NCBI GenBank assembly: GCA_902761665.1
Contig: CACWLA010000018.1
Location: 1 to 46,338 of the forward strand
Reading direction: 5' to 3'
DNA length: 46,338 bases
Source: an uncultured Lachnospiraceae bacterium
GTDB taxonomy: Bacteria > Bacillota > Clostridia > Lachnospirales > Lachnospiraceae
Below, in pieces: positions 7,487-16,262 of the stretch. Position numbers and translations under genes: made by a program. How positions within the stretch are numbered: the first letter of the stretch is position 1; every line of letters begins with the position of its first letter. Below the pieces are notes generated by a model. It saw only the letters and a program-made list of their open reading frames with translations, was not told where the DNA came from and made no database searches.

Positions 7487-7831
7487 TGGAGCTGAGGGGA
7501 ATCGAACCCCTGTCCGAAAACCCATCCATACCAGGCTCTACCATCATAGTTTGTGATTTGACATTCCCTCTGTCCGGCGTTCACAAACAAACTACGGATT
7601 TCAGTAGCTTCATCTTATCCATCCGGCCCGCAAAGCTTAAGGCCGGCAGTTCCCCGACTTCATGATGCCGGTTTACCGGGGTGTCGAGTGGCCCCGGGCC
7701 GACAAGCCGCAATTAAGCGGCTAACGCAACGTTATTGTTGGCGTTTATGTTTAGTTCCGTTTTGATACGCAGTCACGGTCTGCGGATGGCTCCTCGAATC
7801 TCAAGATCCCCGTCGAAACCAGTACAACCCC
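7487..7831 (-). ncRNA. ssrA: tmRNA (transfer-messenger RNA)
   Basis: tmRNA rescues stalled ribosomes and tags the unfinished protein for proteolysis. The 5' end GGGGTTGTACTGGTTTCGAC and 3' end TTCGATTCCCCTCAGCTCCA fold the tRNA-like domain: GGGGTTG pairs with CAGCTCC, leaving A at 7487 as discriminator. The genomic sequence then reads TTC, so the CCA end is not encoded and must be added. The tag frame ends GCG-TTA-GCC-GCT-TAA and reads ANNNVALAA (7716-7742, stop 7713-7715); the resume codon is GCC or the AAC before it. It ends in ALAA, the usual ClpXP/ClpAP signal. The length of about 345 nt is normal. It has its own promoter (7868-7896) and terminator, with about 30 bases of 5' leader for RNase P to remove. 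Confidence 0.97.
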
Positions 7832-7867
7832 TGGTTTTGGCTGAATACCCGATCCAAGCCGATACAT

Positions 7868-7896
7868 AATATACGCCGGTACGGCATCCTTGTCAA
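7868..7896 (-). promoter_or_regulatory. tmRNA promoter
   Basis: Minus-strand TTGACA (7891-7896) and TATATT (7868-7873), spacer 17 bases. The -35 overlaps the stop codon of plsY (7893-7895). Confidence 0.9.
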
Positions 7897-8609
7897 GAGT
7901 TCTTCCTCTCCGCCCGGTTTTCTTTCCTGCTCTCTCTCTTCTCACCGCGCTTTTCGTCGCGTTTTTCAAAATAGGACGCAAGGAAGATCTTGTTTTCCTT
8001 TCCCGTCAGCAGGCGTTTGATGTTCGCGGCATGCAGGATGACTGCCAGCAGCCAGACGATGCCGATGAGGACAGCTGCCTCGGCAAGGCTCAGCGCACCG
8101 AGACTGATAACGCCGCAGCCGCAGAGGACGAGGAAAAGTACGGAATCGATGGTCACCATCAGGAGGCTGGCCAGCGACGCGTAGCAGGTGAACCAGAGGA
8201 TCCCAACGAACAGCAGGAAGGCAACGATGCCCGTCCGCCAGTCCAGGAGGACCATGAGGCTCCCGGTCACCGCGATTCCCTTTCCGCCGTGAAAGCCCAT
8301 GTGGAAGGGAAAGTCATGCCCAAGGATCACGCCGAGGCCGGTATACAGCTTCAACAGGAGGGTCAGTTCGGGGTGATTCCTCCCAAAGATCAGCCACACG
8401 GTAAGGAAGGCCAGCATCATCTTGCCGAAATCGCCGAGGAAAGTGAGGACACCGGCTTTCGAGCCCATGACGCGCAGCGCGTTGGTGGTCCCGGCATTGC
8501 CGCTGCCGTGCTCACGGATATTGATCCCCTGCTTTTTCGCAATCAGGACGCTCGTCTCAAAATTGCCGAAAAGATAGCCGATGACAATAGCCAGAATGCG
8601 TGTGATCAT
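7893..8609 (-). CDS. plsY: Glycerol-3-phosphate acyltransferase PlsY
   Basis: Membrane enzyme that transfers acyl groups from acyl-phosphate to glycerol-3-phosphate, the first step of phosphatidic acid synthesis. The 238-residue protein has several membrane helices and the family motifs [10 protein letters not shown] (about 34-43) and [17 protein letters not shown] (about 97-113). The last 35 residues are a highly charged Lys/Arg/Glu tail ([20 protein letters not shown]) that is longer than usual and probably cytoplasmic. The start codon overlaps the der stop by 4 bases, so it is translationally coupled to der. Confidence 0.95.
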   Translation of the reverse strand: MITRILAIVIGYLFGNFETSVLIAKKQGINIREHGSGNAGTTNALRVMGSKAGVLTFLGDFGKMMLAFLTVWLIFGRNHPELTLLLKLYTGLGVILGHDFPFHMGFHGGKGIAVTGSLMVLLDWRTGIVAFLLFVGILWFTCYASLASLLMVTIDSVLFLVLCGCGVISLGALSLAEAAVLIGIVWLLAVILHAANIKRLLTGKENKIFLASYFEKRDEKRGEKRESRKENRAERKNS

Positions 8610-9937
8610 GTCTGCTCCTTCTCGTTTCTTTCCCGAATGATCAGTTTGATGCTCGTTCCGGAGAAGTCGAAGGTCTCCCGGATCTGATTCTCAATGTAGC
8701 GCTGATAGGAAAAATGCATCAGTTCCTTATCGTTGACGAACAGCACGAAGGTCGGCGGGCCGACCGCCACCTGGGTCATGTAGTAGAGGCGCAGGCGCCG
8801 TCCCTTATCCGAAGGCGGCTCATGCATGGCTACGGCCTGCGACATGATCTCGTTCAGGACGCCCGTGGAAACACGCTTTCTGCAGTTTTCCACGATGCTG
8901 TCGATCTTCGTAAAGAGGCTGCCGAGGCGCTGGCCGGTCTCAGCTGAGATGAACAGGATGTCTGCATAGTCCAGGAAAGACAGGACCCTGCGGATGTTCT
9001 TCGTATGTTCCTTAACGGAATCGTTCGTCTTTTCGACCAGATCCCACTTGTTGACGACGATCAGAATGCCCTTGTTCCTTTCGTGGGCGATCCCGGCGAT
9101 CTTGGCATCCTGCTCCGCCACGCCTTCCTCGGCGTCGATCACGAGCAGGACTACGTCCGCCCGTTCCACGGCGCTGACCGCGCGGATGATGCTGTATCGC
9201 TCGATATCCTCCCTGACCTTGCTTTTCCGGCGAAGGCCTGCAGTATCGATCAGCACGTATTCCTTCTTGTTTGCGCGGACCACGGTATCGATTGCGTCGC
9301 GCGTTGTTCCGGCAACGTCTGACACGATGACGCGCCTGGAGCCCGCCATCCGGTTCACGATTGAGCTCTTGCCGACATTCGGCTTGCCGACGATCGCGAT
9401 CTTCGGCCGCGCATCTTCGGCTTCGTCATCGGATACCGGCGGAAAACCTGCCGTCACGGCATCCAGAAGGTCGCCGAGCCCCAGCCGTTCGGATGCACTG
9501 ATCCCGATGGGATCGCCGATACCAAGGTTATAGAACTCATAGATATCATTGCCGAACTTGGCGAAGTTATCCACCTTGTTGACGCACAGGACGACCGGCT
9601 TGTTGCTGCGGCGGAGCATGTCCGCCACCTTCCTGTCATCGTCAGTCAGACCGTCTTTCACGTCTGTCAGGAAAATGATGACGTCAGCGGTCTCCATGGC
9701 GATCTCCGCCTGCTCGCGCATCTGCCTTAAGATGACGTTCTGGCTGTCCGGCTCGATGCCGCCGGTATCGATCAGCGTGAAGCTGCGGTTCAGCCAGGTG
9801 CAGTCCGCGTAAATGCGGTCGCGGGTCACGCCGGGCGTATCATCCACGATGGAGATGCGCTCTCCAGCGAGTGTATTGAATAACGTCGACTTTCCCACGT
9901 TCGGGCGTCCAACGATGGCAACGATAGGCTTGCTCAT
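8606..9937 (-). CDS. der: Ribosome-associated GTPase Der (EngA)
   Basis: Essential GTPase of 50S subunit assembly. Two tandem G domains are visible in 443 residues: [11 protein letters not shown] (about 9-19), DTGG and NKVD for the first, and [11 protein letters not shown] (about 181-191), DTAG and NKWD for the second, followed by the KH-like C-terminal domain (about 350-440). It overlaps the upstream DUF512 gene by 4 bases and plsY by 4 bases, so the three form one unit. Confidence 0.97.
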   Translation of the reverse strand: MSKPIVAIVGRPNVGKSTLFNTLAGERISIVDDTPGVTRDRIYADCTWLNRSFTLIDTGGIEPDSQNVILRQMREQAEIAMETADVIIFLTDVKDGLTDDDRKVADMLRRSNKPVVLCVNKVDNFAKFGNDIYEFYNLGIGDPIGISASERLGLGDLLDAVTAGFPPVSDDEAEDARPKIAIVGKPNVGKSSIVNRMAGSRRVIVSDVAGTTRDAIDTVVRANKKEYVLIDTAGLRRKSKVREDIERYSIIRAVSAVERADVVLLVIDAEEGVAEQDAKIAGIAHERNKGILIVVNKWDLVEKTNDSVKEHTKNIRRVLSFLDYADILFISAETGQRLGSLFTKIDSIVENCRKRVSTGVLNEIMSQAVAMHEPPSDKGRRLRLYYMTQVAVGPPTFVLFVNDKELMHFSYQRYIENQIRETFDFSGTSIKLIIRERNEKEQT

Positions 9938-11257
9938 TCTTCATTCTCCTTCGGTTCATAAGGGCGGAAAAGCCGCCTCGGTGCCCTCTTCTCCTTTTCC
10001 AGAAGGGCGCGGACCAGGCTTTCGCCGTCACAGTCCGTGGCATAAATGGGTACGCCGAGCGCTTCTTCGGCGTCTCCGACGTGCAGATCATCCAAAAAGA
10101 CGTCTTCACCGCTGCGCAGCATCGTCTTCGGGATAAAGATCACGTCTCCGTTGTCCCTCTCCTTAAGCCGTGCAATCACGTCCTGTCCGGTCAGGAGACC
10201 CGCGACCGTCACGCCTTCGCCGAAAAACTGATTGGCAGAGAGCTGTACATTTGTCCCGGATCACCGGATAAGCCAGCATGCCGGTCACGACGGTGATCCG
10301 CCTTTCGCTCCGGCATGTCCGGAAGCGTTTCAGCGCCGCATCGAACTGATCCGAGAAGAGACGGATCATCCCGACACCGTTTTCCAGCTGAAGGTATCCG
10401 TCATAGCGTGCCTCTTCCGGCAGCGGACGCCCGGCAAGCAGATAAAACTCATCGCTCGCATGGATGAAATGCAGGCCGTAGCGGGGATACAGTTTCTGCT
10501 GCCACGCCTCAATGATGTCGATGGTCTTCCCGGCTTCCTCCGGGGTGAAGGGCCGCAGCGGCGTCAGTTTCTCCCGGTATTTCGTAAGGCCTACCGGGAC
10601 CACGGAAACGCTCTGCATCACGGGCAGATAAGCTGACAGTTTTTCAATCGTTTCGTTCAGTTTTTCTCCGTCGTTCCAGTCAGGGCAGCAGACGATCTGC
10701 CCGTTCATGGTGATGCCGGCTTCATACAGAACGTCGATCTTTTTGAGCGCCTCACCGGCAAAGCGGTTGTGGAGCATTTTGCAGCGCAGTTCGGGATCCA
10801 TCGTATGGACCGAGATGTTGATCGGTTCCATGCGGTATTCGACGATGCGGTCCAAATCCTTTTTCGACAGGTTCGTCAGCGTGATGTAATTGCCCTGCAG
10901 GAAGGAAAGGCGCGAGTCGTCATCCTTGAAATAGAGCGTTTCACGCATGCCCGGAGGCATCTGGTCGATGAAACAGAAAATGCATTTATTGGTGCAGGAA
11001 CGGTACTCATCCATGAGGCCGTTCTCGAACACGAGTCCCAGGTCTTCGTCCTCGTCCTTGTCAATGTCATAGAGGATCTGTTCGCCGTCCTCGGTTTCCA
11101 CCAGGAGGTCGACGTGATCGGTCTCGCAGAAATAATTGTAGTCGAAGATGTCCTCGATCTCCCGTCCGTTCACGCTGAGCACATAACTTCCGGGGGCGAT
11201 CTCCAGTTCCTCTCCTGCCGTTCCGGGCAGGACGTTTATGATCTTATGTTTTTTCAA
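9934..11257 (-). pseudogene. DUF512 radical-SAM protein with PDZ-like head, frameshifted
   Basis: A radical-SAM protein usually found just upstream of der in Firmicutes; its reaction is unknown. The first frame (from 11257) shows a PDZ-like segment (PGTAGEELEIAPGSYVLSVNG), the cluster motif CTNKCIFCFIDQ (CxxxCxxC), and the DUF512 region to ITVVTGMLAYPVIRDK. At about 10240-10260 the frame is lost: it runs into a basic, unrelated tail and stops at 10163. The rest of the family's C-terminus (QFFGEGVTVAGLLTGQDV ... PKTMLRSGEDVFLDD) continues in the +1 frame to 9934. Compared with the family, about a dozen residues also seem missing at the break, which suggests a small out-of-frame deletion. The start is a TTG with a rather distant AAAGGA. 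A sequencing or assembly error is the main alternative. Confidence 0.85.
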
Positions 11258-11310
11258 CGCGCGACACGTCCTTTCTGCCCTTCGAGCGGATTTATTTTAC
11301 CATATCTGCC

Positions 11311-11339
11311 TTGCCATTTCCACCTGAAAGTGATAAGAT
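11311..11339 (+). promoter_or_regulatory. prs promoter
   Basis: TTGCCA (11311-11316) and TAAGAT (11334-11339), spacer 17 bases, upstream of the PRPP synthetase gene. Confidence 0.65.
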
Positions 11340-11373
11340 TTGAGCCAGAAAAGATCACTGAAAGGATCATCTC

Positions 11374-12570
11374 ATGAAAAACGAGCCGAACTTCATCTTT
11401 AAGAACCGCAATCCGATCGCGCCGCTTAAGATCATTGCCATGGAAAACTGCCGTCCGCTCATTGAAAAGGTTGACCGCACCATCGTCGACATGCGCAAAG
11501 GCTACATAAACAAATTCGCCGGGATCGATCCTTCCGTACTGACCCGCGATTACGACACGCCTTCCTATCTGGTCGAAGCCAGCTGCCCGCGTTTCGGTTC
11601 AGGCGAGGCTAAGGGGGTCATCCATTCGACGGTCCGCGGCAGCGACCTCTACATCGTCAGCGATGTCACGAACAGTTCGATGAGCTTCAAGATCAGCGGA
11701 CGGACGCACTACATGTCTCCTGATGACCATTTCCAGGATCTTAAGCGCATCATTGCGGCCGCGATGACCAGTGCCTACCGCGTCAACGTCATCATGCCCT
11801 TCCTTTACATGAGCCGCCAGCACAAGCGTGAGAACCGCGAATCGCTTGACTGCGCCGTCGCCCTGAACGAACTGAAAGACATGGGCGTCGCCAACATCAT
11901 CACCTTCGATGCGCACGATTCCCGCGTCATGAACGCGATCCCCATGCACGACCTGGACGACTACTCTCCCATTTATCAGATCCTCAAGGCGCTGGAGCGC
12001 AAATTCGGACGGCTTCACATCGATAAGGACGAAGTCGTCGTGATCGCGCCGCATGAAGGCGCCATGGGCCGCGCGATCTTCCTCGCAAACAATATCGGCG
12101 TCGGCATGGGCATGTTCTACAAACGCCGCGACTATACCGTTACGCTTCCCGACGGACGCCATCCGATGATCGCCCTTGAATATCTGGGGCCGGAAGTGGA
12201 AGGCAAAAGCGTTCTCATTCTGGACGATATCATTTCCACCGGCACGAGCATGCTGGAAGCCGCTGAGGAGCTTAAGAAAAAGAATGCCGGCCGCGTGATC
12301 ATGGCCGCGACCTTCCCGCTCTTCACCGAGGGCATCGAGAAATTCGACGAAGCCTACAAAAACGGCTGGTTCGACTACATGGTCTGCACCAATCTGGTCT
12401 ACCGCGATCCCGAGCTGGCCAAGCGCCCGTGGTACATCGAAGCGGACCTGTCCATCTATCTTTCCAAGATCATCGATACCATGAACCACAACGTGGCTGT
12501 GACTAAGGTCATCACCCCGACCGGAAGACTGCAGGATCTGGTCGCCCGCAACCTGAAGCAGAAAGATTAA
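11374..12570 (+). CDS. prs: Ribose-phosphate pyrophosphokinase (PRPP synthetase), clostridial long form
   Basis: Makes PRPP from ribose-5-phosphate and ATP for purine, pyrimidine, histidine and tryptophan synthesis. The 398-residue protein is longer than the standard 310-320. The phosphoribosyl-binding loop VLILDDIISTGTSMLEA (about 277-293) is intact and APHEGAMGRA occupies the position of the usual APDxG flexible-loop region. An N-terminal block of about 60 residues precedes the first kinase-like half. This matches the divergent paralog typical of Clostridia. AAAGGA precedes the ATG. It is divergent from the DUF512-der-plsY unit and ends at a bidirectional terminator. Confidence 0.92.
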   Translation: MKNEPNFIFKNRNPIAPLKIIAMENCRPLIEKVDRTIVDMRKGYINKFAGIDPSVLTRDYDTPSYLVEASCPRFGSGEAKGVIHSTVRGSDLYIVSDVTNSSMSFKISGRTHYMSPDDHFQDLKRIIAAAMTSAYRVNVIMPFLYMSRQHKRENRESLDCAVALNELKDMGVANIITFDAHDSRVMNAIPMHDLDDYSPIYQILKALERKFGRLHIDKDEVVVIAPHEGAMGRAIFLANNIGVGMGMFYKRRDYTVTLPDGRHPMIALEYLGPEVEGKSVLILDDIISTGTSMLEAAEELKKKNAGRVIMAATFPLFTEGIEKFDEAYKNGWFDYMVCTNLVYRDPELAKRPWYIEADLSIYLSKIIDTMNHNVAVTKVITPTGRLQDLVARNLKQKD

Positions 12571-12584
12571 CAGACAATCATTCA

Positions 12585-12628
12585 AAAACGCCTTCGGACC
12601 GCTCATCACGGCAGTCCGAAGGCGTTTT
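12585..12628. terminator. Bidirectional terminator between prs and yraN
   Basis: A perfect 15-bp stem (12585-12599 with 12614-12628; AAAACGCCTTCGGAC and its complement). It overlaps the last codons of yraN and serves both convergent units. Confidence 0.85.
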
Positions 12629-12959
12629 CATAATGGGTTACATTGCCTTCACCGTCAATTGAGACGACGTCGAAGCGGCAGGGGCATCTGTCGTAAAGCC
12701 CTTCACGGAGCAGATAGTACTCGGCAACAGCTATGATGGTCCGCTGCTTTCTCCTGTCGACATGCTCTTCACCGCGGCCGTAGGTCCCGGCGCTGCGGTA
12801 TTTGACCTCTACGAACACCAGTGTGTCTTCGTCCTCCATGATGAGGTCGATCTCTCCGCTTCGGATGCGGAAATTGGCCTCCCGCAGACGGTATCCCTTT
12901 TTCTGCAGATAGCAGCAGGCTGCCTGTTCAAAACGGCCGCCGATCTTGCGTTTGTTCAA
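12606..12959 (-). CDS. YraN/UPF0102 family protein
   Basis: A restriction-endonuclease-fold protein of unknown role that often sits beside rnhB. The visible motif is GEIDLIMEDEDTLVFVEVKYR (GEIDLI...FVEVK), the D-ExK nuclease signature. I chose the TTG at 12959 (MNKRKIGGRFEQAA, 117 residues) because GGAAAGGA precedes it closely and the family starts there. Another TTG at 12992 would add 11 residues with no clear ribosome binding site. It is the last gene of the lepB-rbgA-lepB-rnhB operon. Confidence 0.9.
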   Translation of the reverse strand: MNKRKIGGRFEQAACCYLQKKGYRLREANFRIRSGEIDLIMEDEDTLVFVEVKYRSAGTYGRGEEHVDRRKQRTIIAVAEYYLLREGLYDRCPCRFDVVSIDGEGNVTHYENAFGLP

Positions 12960-13014
12960 TTTGTCCTTTCCGGGGGCAACGGTCTTAAGCAAGACGGCAA
13001 AACCGTCCGCCGTT

Positions 13015-13647
13015 TCAGATGAAGTGGGTGATGAAGCTTCTGCGGTGTATCGGGCAGGGACCGTACGTCTTCAGAGCTTCGACATGTGCAGCCGTACCGT
13101 AGCCTTTGTGGCCGGCAAAGCCATATTCGGGATATATCTCATCCATTTCCCGCATGATCCGGTCACGGGTGACCTTTGCAACGATACTTGCTGCGCCGAT
13201 CGACAGGCTTTTCGCATCGCCCTTGATGATCGGGACCTGTCTTATCCCGTCAAGTCCGGGGATCGTCACGGCGTCGACCAGCAGGATATCCGGCCGGAAG
13301 CAAAGCGTTCCGACGGCCTTCCGCATGGCTTCGTACGTCGCCTGGAGGATATTGATCTCATCGATCCTTCCGGGTCCGACGATGCCGACGCCGACAGCCA
13401 TCGATTTTTCAATGATCTCGGGATACAGGGCTTCGCGTTTTTTCTCACTCAGCTGCTTGGAGTCGTTGATGCCGAGGATCTCAGCGCCGGGATACAGGAT
13501 CACGGCAGCCGCGACAACAGGCCCGGCCAGCGGACCGCGTCCGGCTTCATCGACGCCGGCGATCAGTCCTTCGCCTTCATACTGCCGCTCATAGCGCATG
13601 AGCCCGAATTCTCTGGCTCTCTCTTCTTCAAGTGTCAGCTTAGCCAT
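13015..13647 (-). CDS. rnhB: Ribonuclease HII
   Basis: Removes ribonucleotides and RNA from RNA-DNA hybrids. The 210-residue protein has the catalytic block GVDEAGRGPLAGPVVAAAV (about 30-48, Asp-Glu), the SKQLSEKKRE helix, and further acidic residues in LLVDAV. It follows lepB by 6 bases in the operon and precedes yraN. Confidence 0.96.
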   Translation of the reverse strand: MAKLTLEEERAREFGLMRYERQYEGEGLIAGVDEAGRGPLAGPVVAAAVILYPGAEILGINDSKQLSEKKREALYPEIIEKSMAVGVGIVGPGRIDEINILQATYEAMRKAVGTLCFRPDILLVDAVTIPGLDGIRQVPIIKGDAKSLSIGAASIVAKVTRDRIMREMDEIYPEYGFAGHKGYGTAAHVEALKTYGPCPIHRRSFITHFI

Positions 13648-13653
13648 AACGCC

Positions 13654-14229
13654 TCAGTAATCGATGACGCTGCCGAAGCTGGACAGCGGCCACACGCGGA
13701 ATACGGCCCGTCCGGTGATCTGGCTGCGTCTGACCTTGCCGACTGCGTAGCGGCTGTCAATGCTGTTGATGCGGTTGTCTCCGAGGACGAAATACTCATC
13801 CTCTCCGAGTACGACCGGCTGCTCCGCGGATCCCGCCAGGAAATAAACGCCTTTGCCGTAGTCTTCCTTCAGTTCCTCGCCGTTGATGTAAATCACGGAA
13901 TCGATGATCTGCACGGTCTCGCCCGGCAGCCCGATGACGCGCTTGATGTAATGCGTACCGGGATCGTTTTTCAGTTTGAAGATCACGATCTCGAAACGTT
14001 TGGGATCCCGGATGAACTTATACGTGAATATGTCCTCGACAAGCTGATCCTTATCATTCAGGGTCGAATACATGCTTGTCCCTTCTACGCTCACGCGGGT
14101 ACCGACAAAATTCAGGATGAGCAAAACGAGCCCAACCATGATCACCAGGCTGAGCAAAGTGGAAAGCAGGTCCTTGATAAACGGTTTTTTCGGGCTGATC
14201 AGCTCGGGTTCCCGATCGTTCTTTGCCAT
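13654..14229 (-). CDS. lepB: Signal peptidase I
   Basis: Cleaves signal peptides of exported proteins at the outer face of the membrane. In 191 residues there is one N-terminal membrane anchor (about 22-44), the catalytic serine in GTSMYSTL, the catalytic lysine in YIKRVIGLPGE, and the intact box E LGDNRINSIDSR. It sits between rbgA and rnhB. A second, altered paralog lies upstream at 15116-15700. Confidence 0.96.
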   Translation of the reverse strand: MAKNDREPELISPKKPFIKDLLSTLLSLVIMVGLVLLILNFVGTRVSVEGTSMYSTLNDKDQLVEDIFTYKFIRDPKRFEIVIFKLKNDPGTHYIKRVIGLPGETVQIIDSVIYINGEELKEDYGKGVYFLAGSAEQPVVLGEDEYFVLGDNRINSIDSRYAVGKVRRSQITGRAVFRVWPLSSFGSVIDY

Positions 14230-14237
14230 ATTACTCC

Positions 14238-15119
14238 TTACGCGGACGGTTCTTCCAGGGTGACGCGCCCCAGCCGTCCTTTTCTCAGATCATCCAGAAA
14301 ACGGGAAGCTGCCTTCTCCGTATCGGGCTCACCGCCTTTTTTCAGCAGTTTGCGGAGCATTGCGATCGCTTCCAATGCTTCGTGCGGATCTTCGGGAAGC
14401 GTGCCGTATTTGTCTTCCAGCGCCTGCGGATATCGCCGGCGCATGAGGACGATGCCTTCCGCAGCCAGGTCCTCGGCGGGCAGGATATCGTCGTTGATGG
14501 AACCTGTCAAGGCCAGTCTGATCCCCACAGCAGGATCTTCAAATTTCGGCCAGAGGATGCCGGGTGTATCCAGCAGTTCAAGACCTTTTCCAAGGCGGAT
14601 CCATTGGTTTCCGCGGGTCACGCCGGGCTTGTCTCCGGTCTTTGCTGAGGCTTTTCCGGCCAGGGAGTTGATCAGCGTGGATTTGCCCACGTTCGGGATC
14701 CCGGCGACCATGATGCGGGCGGGACGGTTCAGGATCCCGCGCGCCCGGTCTTTCTTCGCTTTTTCTTCGGAGACCTGATCAAGCAGGCGCCGTACGGTCT
14801 TCATCCCTGCCGTGCTGCGGGAATCCGCTGCAACAGCCGCTGCATTCTGACGGCTCAGGGCTTCCATCCAGCGTTCAGTTGCTGCTTCATCAGCAAGGTC
14901 CGCCTTGTTCAGCAGAACGATACGCCGTTTGTTCTTTCCCAGTTCGGCGATGTCGGGATTCAGGCTTGAAGCCGGAATGCGCGCATCCCGGATCTCCAGG
15001 ATCATGTCCACGAGCTTCAGATCCTCTTCCATGGTCCGTCTGGCCTTGGTCATATGTCCCGGATACCAGTTGATCGGCGCGGAAAGGTATGCGGTTTCGT
15101 TAACGGATGACGGTCTCAT
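14238..15119 (-). CDS. rbgA: Ribosome biogenesis GTPase RbgA (YlqF)
   Basis: Circularly permuted GTPase needed for a late step of 50S assembly. The motif order is permuted as expected: NKADLAD (G4) first, then [14 protein letters not shown] (G1, about 158-171), then DTPGILWP (G3). Total length 293 residues. The N-terminus shows INWYPGHMTKARR, the family signature. Its start overlaps the stop of the upstream lepB paralog by 4 bases. Confidence 0.97.
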   Translation of the reverse strand: MRPSSVNETAYLSAPINWYPGHMTKARRTMEEDLKLVDMILEIRDARIPASSLNPDIAELGKNKRRIVLLNKADLADEAATERWMEALSRQNAAAVAADSRSTAGMKTVRRLLDQVSEEKAKKDRARGILNRPARIMVAGIPNVGKSTLINSLAGKASAKTGDKPGVTRGNQWIRLGKGLELLDTPGILWPKFEDPAVGIRLALTGSINDDILPAEDLAAEGIVLMRRRYPQALEDKYGTLPEDPHEALEAIAMLRKLLKKGGEPDTEKAASRFLDDLRKGRLGRVTLEEPSA

Positions 15120-15700
15120 GTTCCCTCCTTGCCGGCAGGTTCCCGGACAAAACCGAAGCTACCGAAGGGTGAATAGCGAAGCCAGACCGTCCCCTGTATC
15201 TGCTCCCGGTGAATGTTGCCGACCTCCGCAAAGCGGGAGTCCTGGCTGGCATCCGGACTGCGGCCGATCACGAAATACTCATCGGCACCGAGAAGGATCG
15301 GTTCCGCTGCAATGCCTGCATTCGGAACGGAGAACGGCAGCCGCTCATCTTCCAGCCGCTGATCGTTCACGTACACGCTGCCATCCCTGATCTGCAGCGT
15401 CTCTCCGGGCAGGCCCAGTATGAGCTTCAGATACACGCTGTCGTCGCCTTCCAGCGTATAGGCAGCGATGTCAAATCGCTGCGGCGGGATAAGTCGGCTT
15501 TTCAGGCGGTCGATCATGAGTCTGTCGCCGCTCGAAAGCAGTGGGTTCATGGAATTGCCGACCATCTCCACGCGGGTACCGAAAGCCCAGGTCAGAAAGA
15601 AGGCAAGGAGCGCGGCAAGAATGATGTCGACGACCCATGAAGTGATCCTGCGGATCTGATCTTCCAAACTCAAGACTTCAAATGATGACTTTTTGTTCAT
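15116..15700 (-). CDS. Signal peptidase I paralog with altered box E
   Basis: A 194-residue S26 peptidase with a cytoplasmic head, one membrane helix (about 24-44) and the serine motif VGNSMNPLL. The lysine motif reads YLKLILGLPGE instead of the usual KRVIG, keeping the lysine. Box E reads IGRSPDASQDSR where the neighbour has LGDNRINSIDSR, so the Asp-Asn-Arg is lost while the later Ser, Asp and Arg remain. It may be active with a different preference or be partly inactive. It is the first gene of the operon, with a promoter at 15724-15752 and a GGAGGAGG ribosome binding site. Confidence 0.9.
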   Translation of the reverse strand: MNKKSSFEVLSLEDQIRRITSWVVDIILAALLAFFLTWAFGTRVEMVGNSMNPLLSSGDRLMIDRLKSRLIPPQRFDIAAYTLEGDDSVYLKLILGLPGETLQIRDGSVYVNDQRLEDERLPFSVPNAGIAAEPILLGADEYFVIGRSPDASQDSRFAEVGNIHREQIQGTVWLRYSPFGSFGFVREPAGKEGT

Positions 15701-15723
15701 GCCTCCTCCTTTCCTGAATCTTT

Positions 15724-15752
15724 AGTATACCCGATTGCGGCGGAAATGACAA
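15724..15752 (-). promoter_or_regulatory. Promoter of the lepB-rbgA-lepB-rnhB-yraN operon
   Basis: Minus-strand TTGTCA (15747-15752) and TATACT (15724-15729), spacer 17 bases. Confidence 0.85.
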
Positions 15753-15804
15753 GCCGCGGAATTGCCTCCCCGGCGGCATGTTTCCGCTTTTTTCCGCAAA
15801 TGAA

Positions 15805-15828
15805 AAGAGCGCCCGTTCGAGCGCTCTT
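15805..15828 (-). terminator. Terminator of the ffh-rpsP-rplS operon
   Basis: AAGAGCGC pairs with GCGCTCTT (8-base loop), followed on the minus strand by TTTTC. It lies just after rplS. Confidence 0.8.
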
Positions 15829-15841
15829 CATCATCCCCGAC

Positions 15842-16189
15842 TTATCTCCGGGCTTCTTTGACCTTGGCGGCCTTGCCGATCCTGTCTCTCAGATAGGTCA
15901 GGCGGGCACGGCGGACTTTACCGTTGCGGATCACATCGACGTGATCGATCACGGGGCTGTGCAGAGGCCAGGTCTTTTCGACGCCGACGCCGTTGGAAAG
16001 CTTGCGGACCGTAAAGGTCTCACGGGCGCCGCCGTTCTGTCTCTTGATCACGATGCCTTCGAACATCTGAATACGTTCGCGGGCACCTTCTTTGATCTTG
16101 GCATATACCCGGACGGTATCGCCAACACGGAAATTGCCGACGTTCTCCTTGAGCTGTTCGTCTTCAATTTTCTTGATGATGTCGTTCAT
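15842..16189 (-). CDS. rplS: 50S ribosomal protein L19
   Basis: A 115-residue protein at the 30S-50S interface. The family pattern is clear: [52 protein letters not shown] and the basic C-terminus. GGGAGG precedes the ATG. It is the last gene of the operon and is followed by a terminator. Confidence 0.98.
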   Translation of the reverse strand: MNDIIKKIEDEQLKENVGNFRVGDTVRVYAKIKEGARERIQMFEGIVIKRQNGGARETFTVRKLSNGVGVEKTWPLHSPVIDHVDVIRNGKVRRARLTYLRDRIGKAAKVKEARR

Positions 16190-16205
16190 AAATTCCTCCC
16201 TGTAA

Positions 16206-16247
16206 AAGGACGTTCATACCGCCTTAAGCGGAAGCGGACCGCTCCTT
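16206..16247 (-). promoter_or_regulatory. Possible rplS leader hairpin
   Basis: Between trmD and rplS the minus strand can fold an outer AAGGA/TCCTT stem enclosing a CCGCTT/AAGGCGG stem. Structured L19 leaders are known in Firmicutes, but I cannot match this one to that family by eye. Confidence 0.3.
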
Positions 16248-16262
16248 GAAATGACACGCGAA

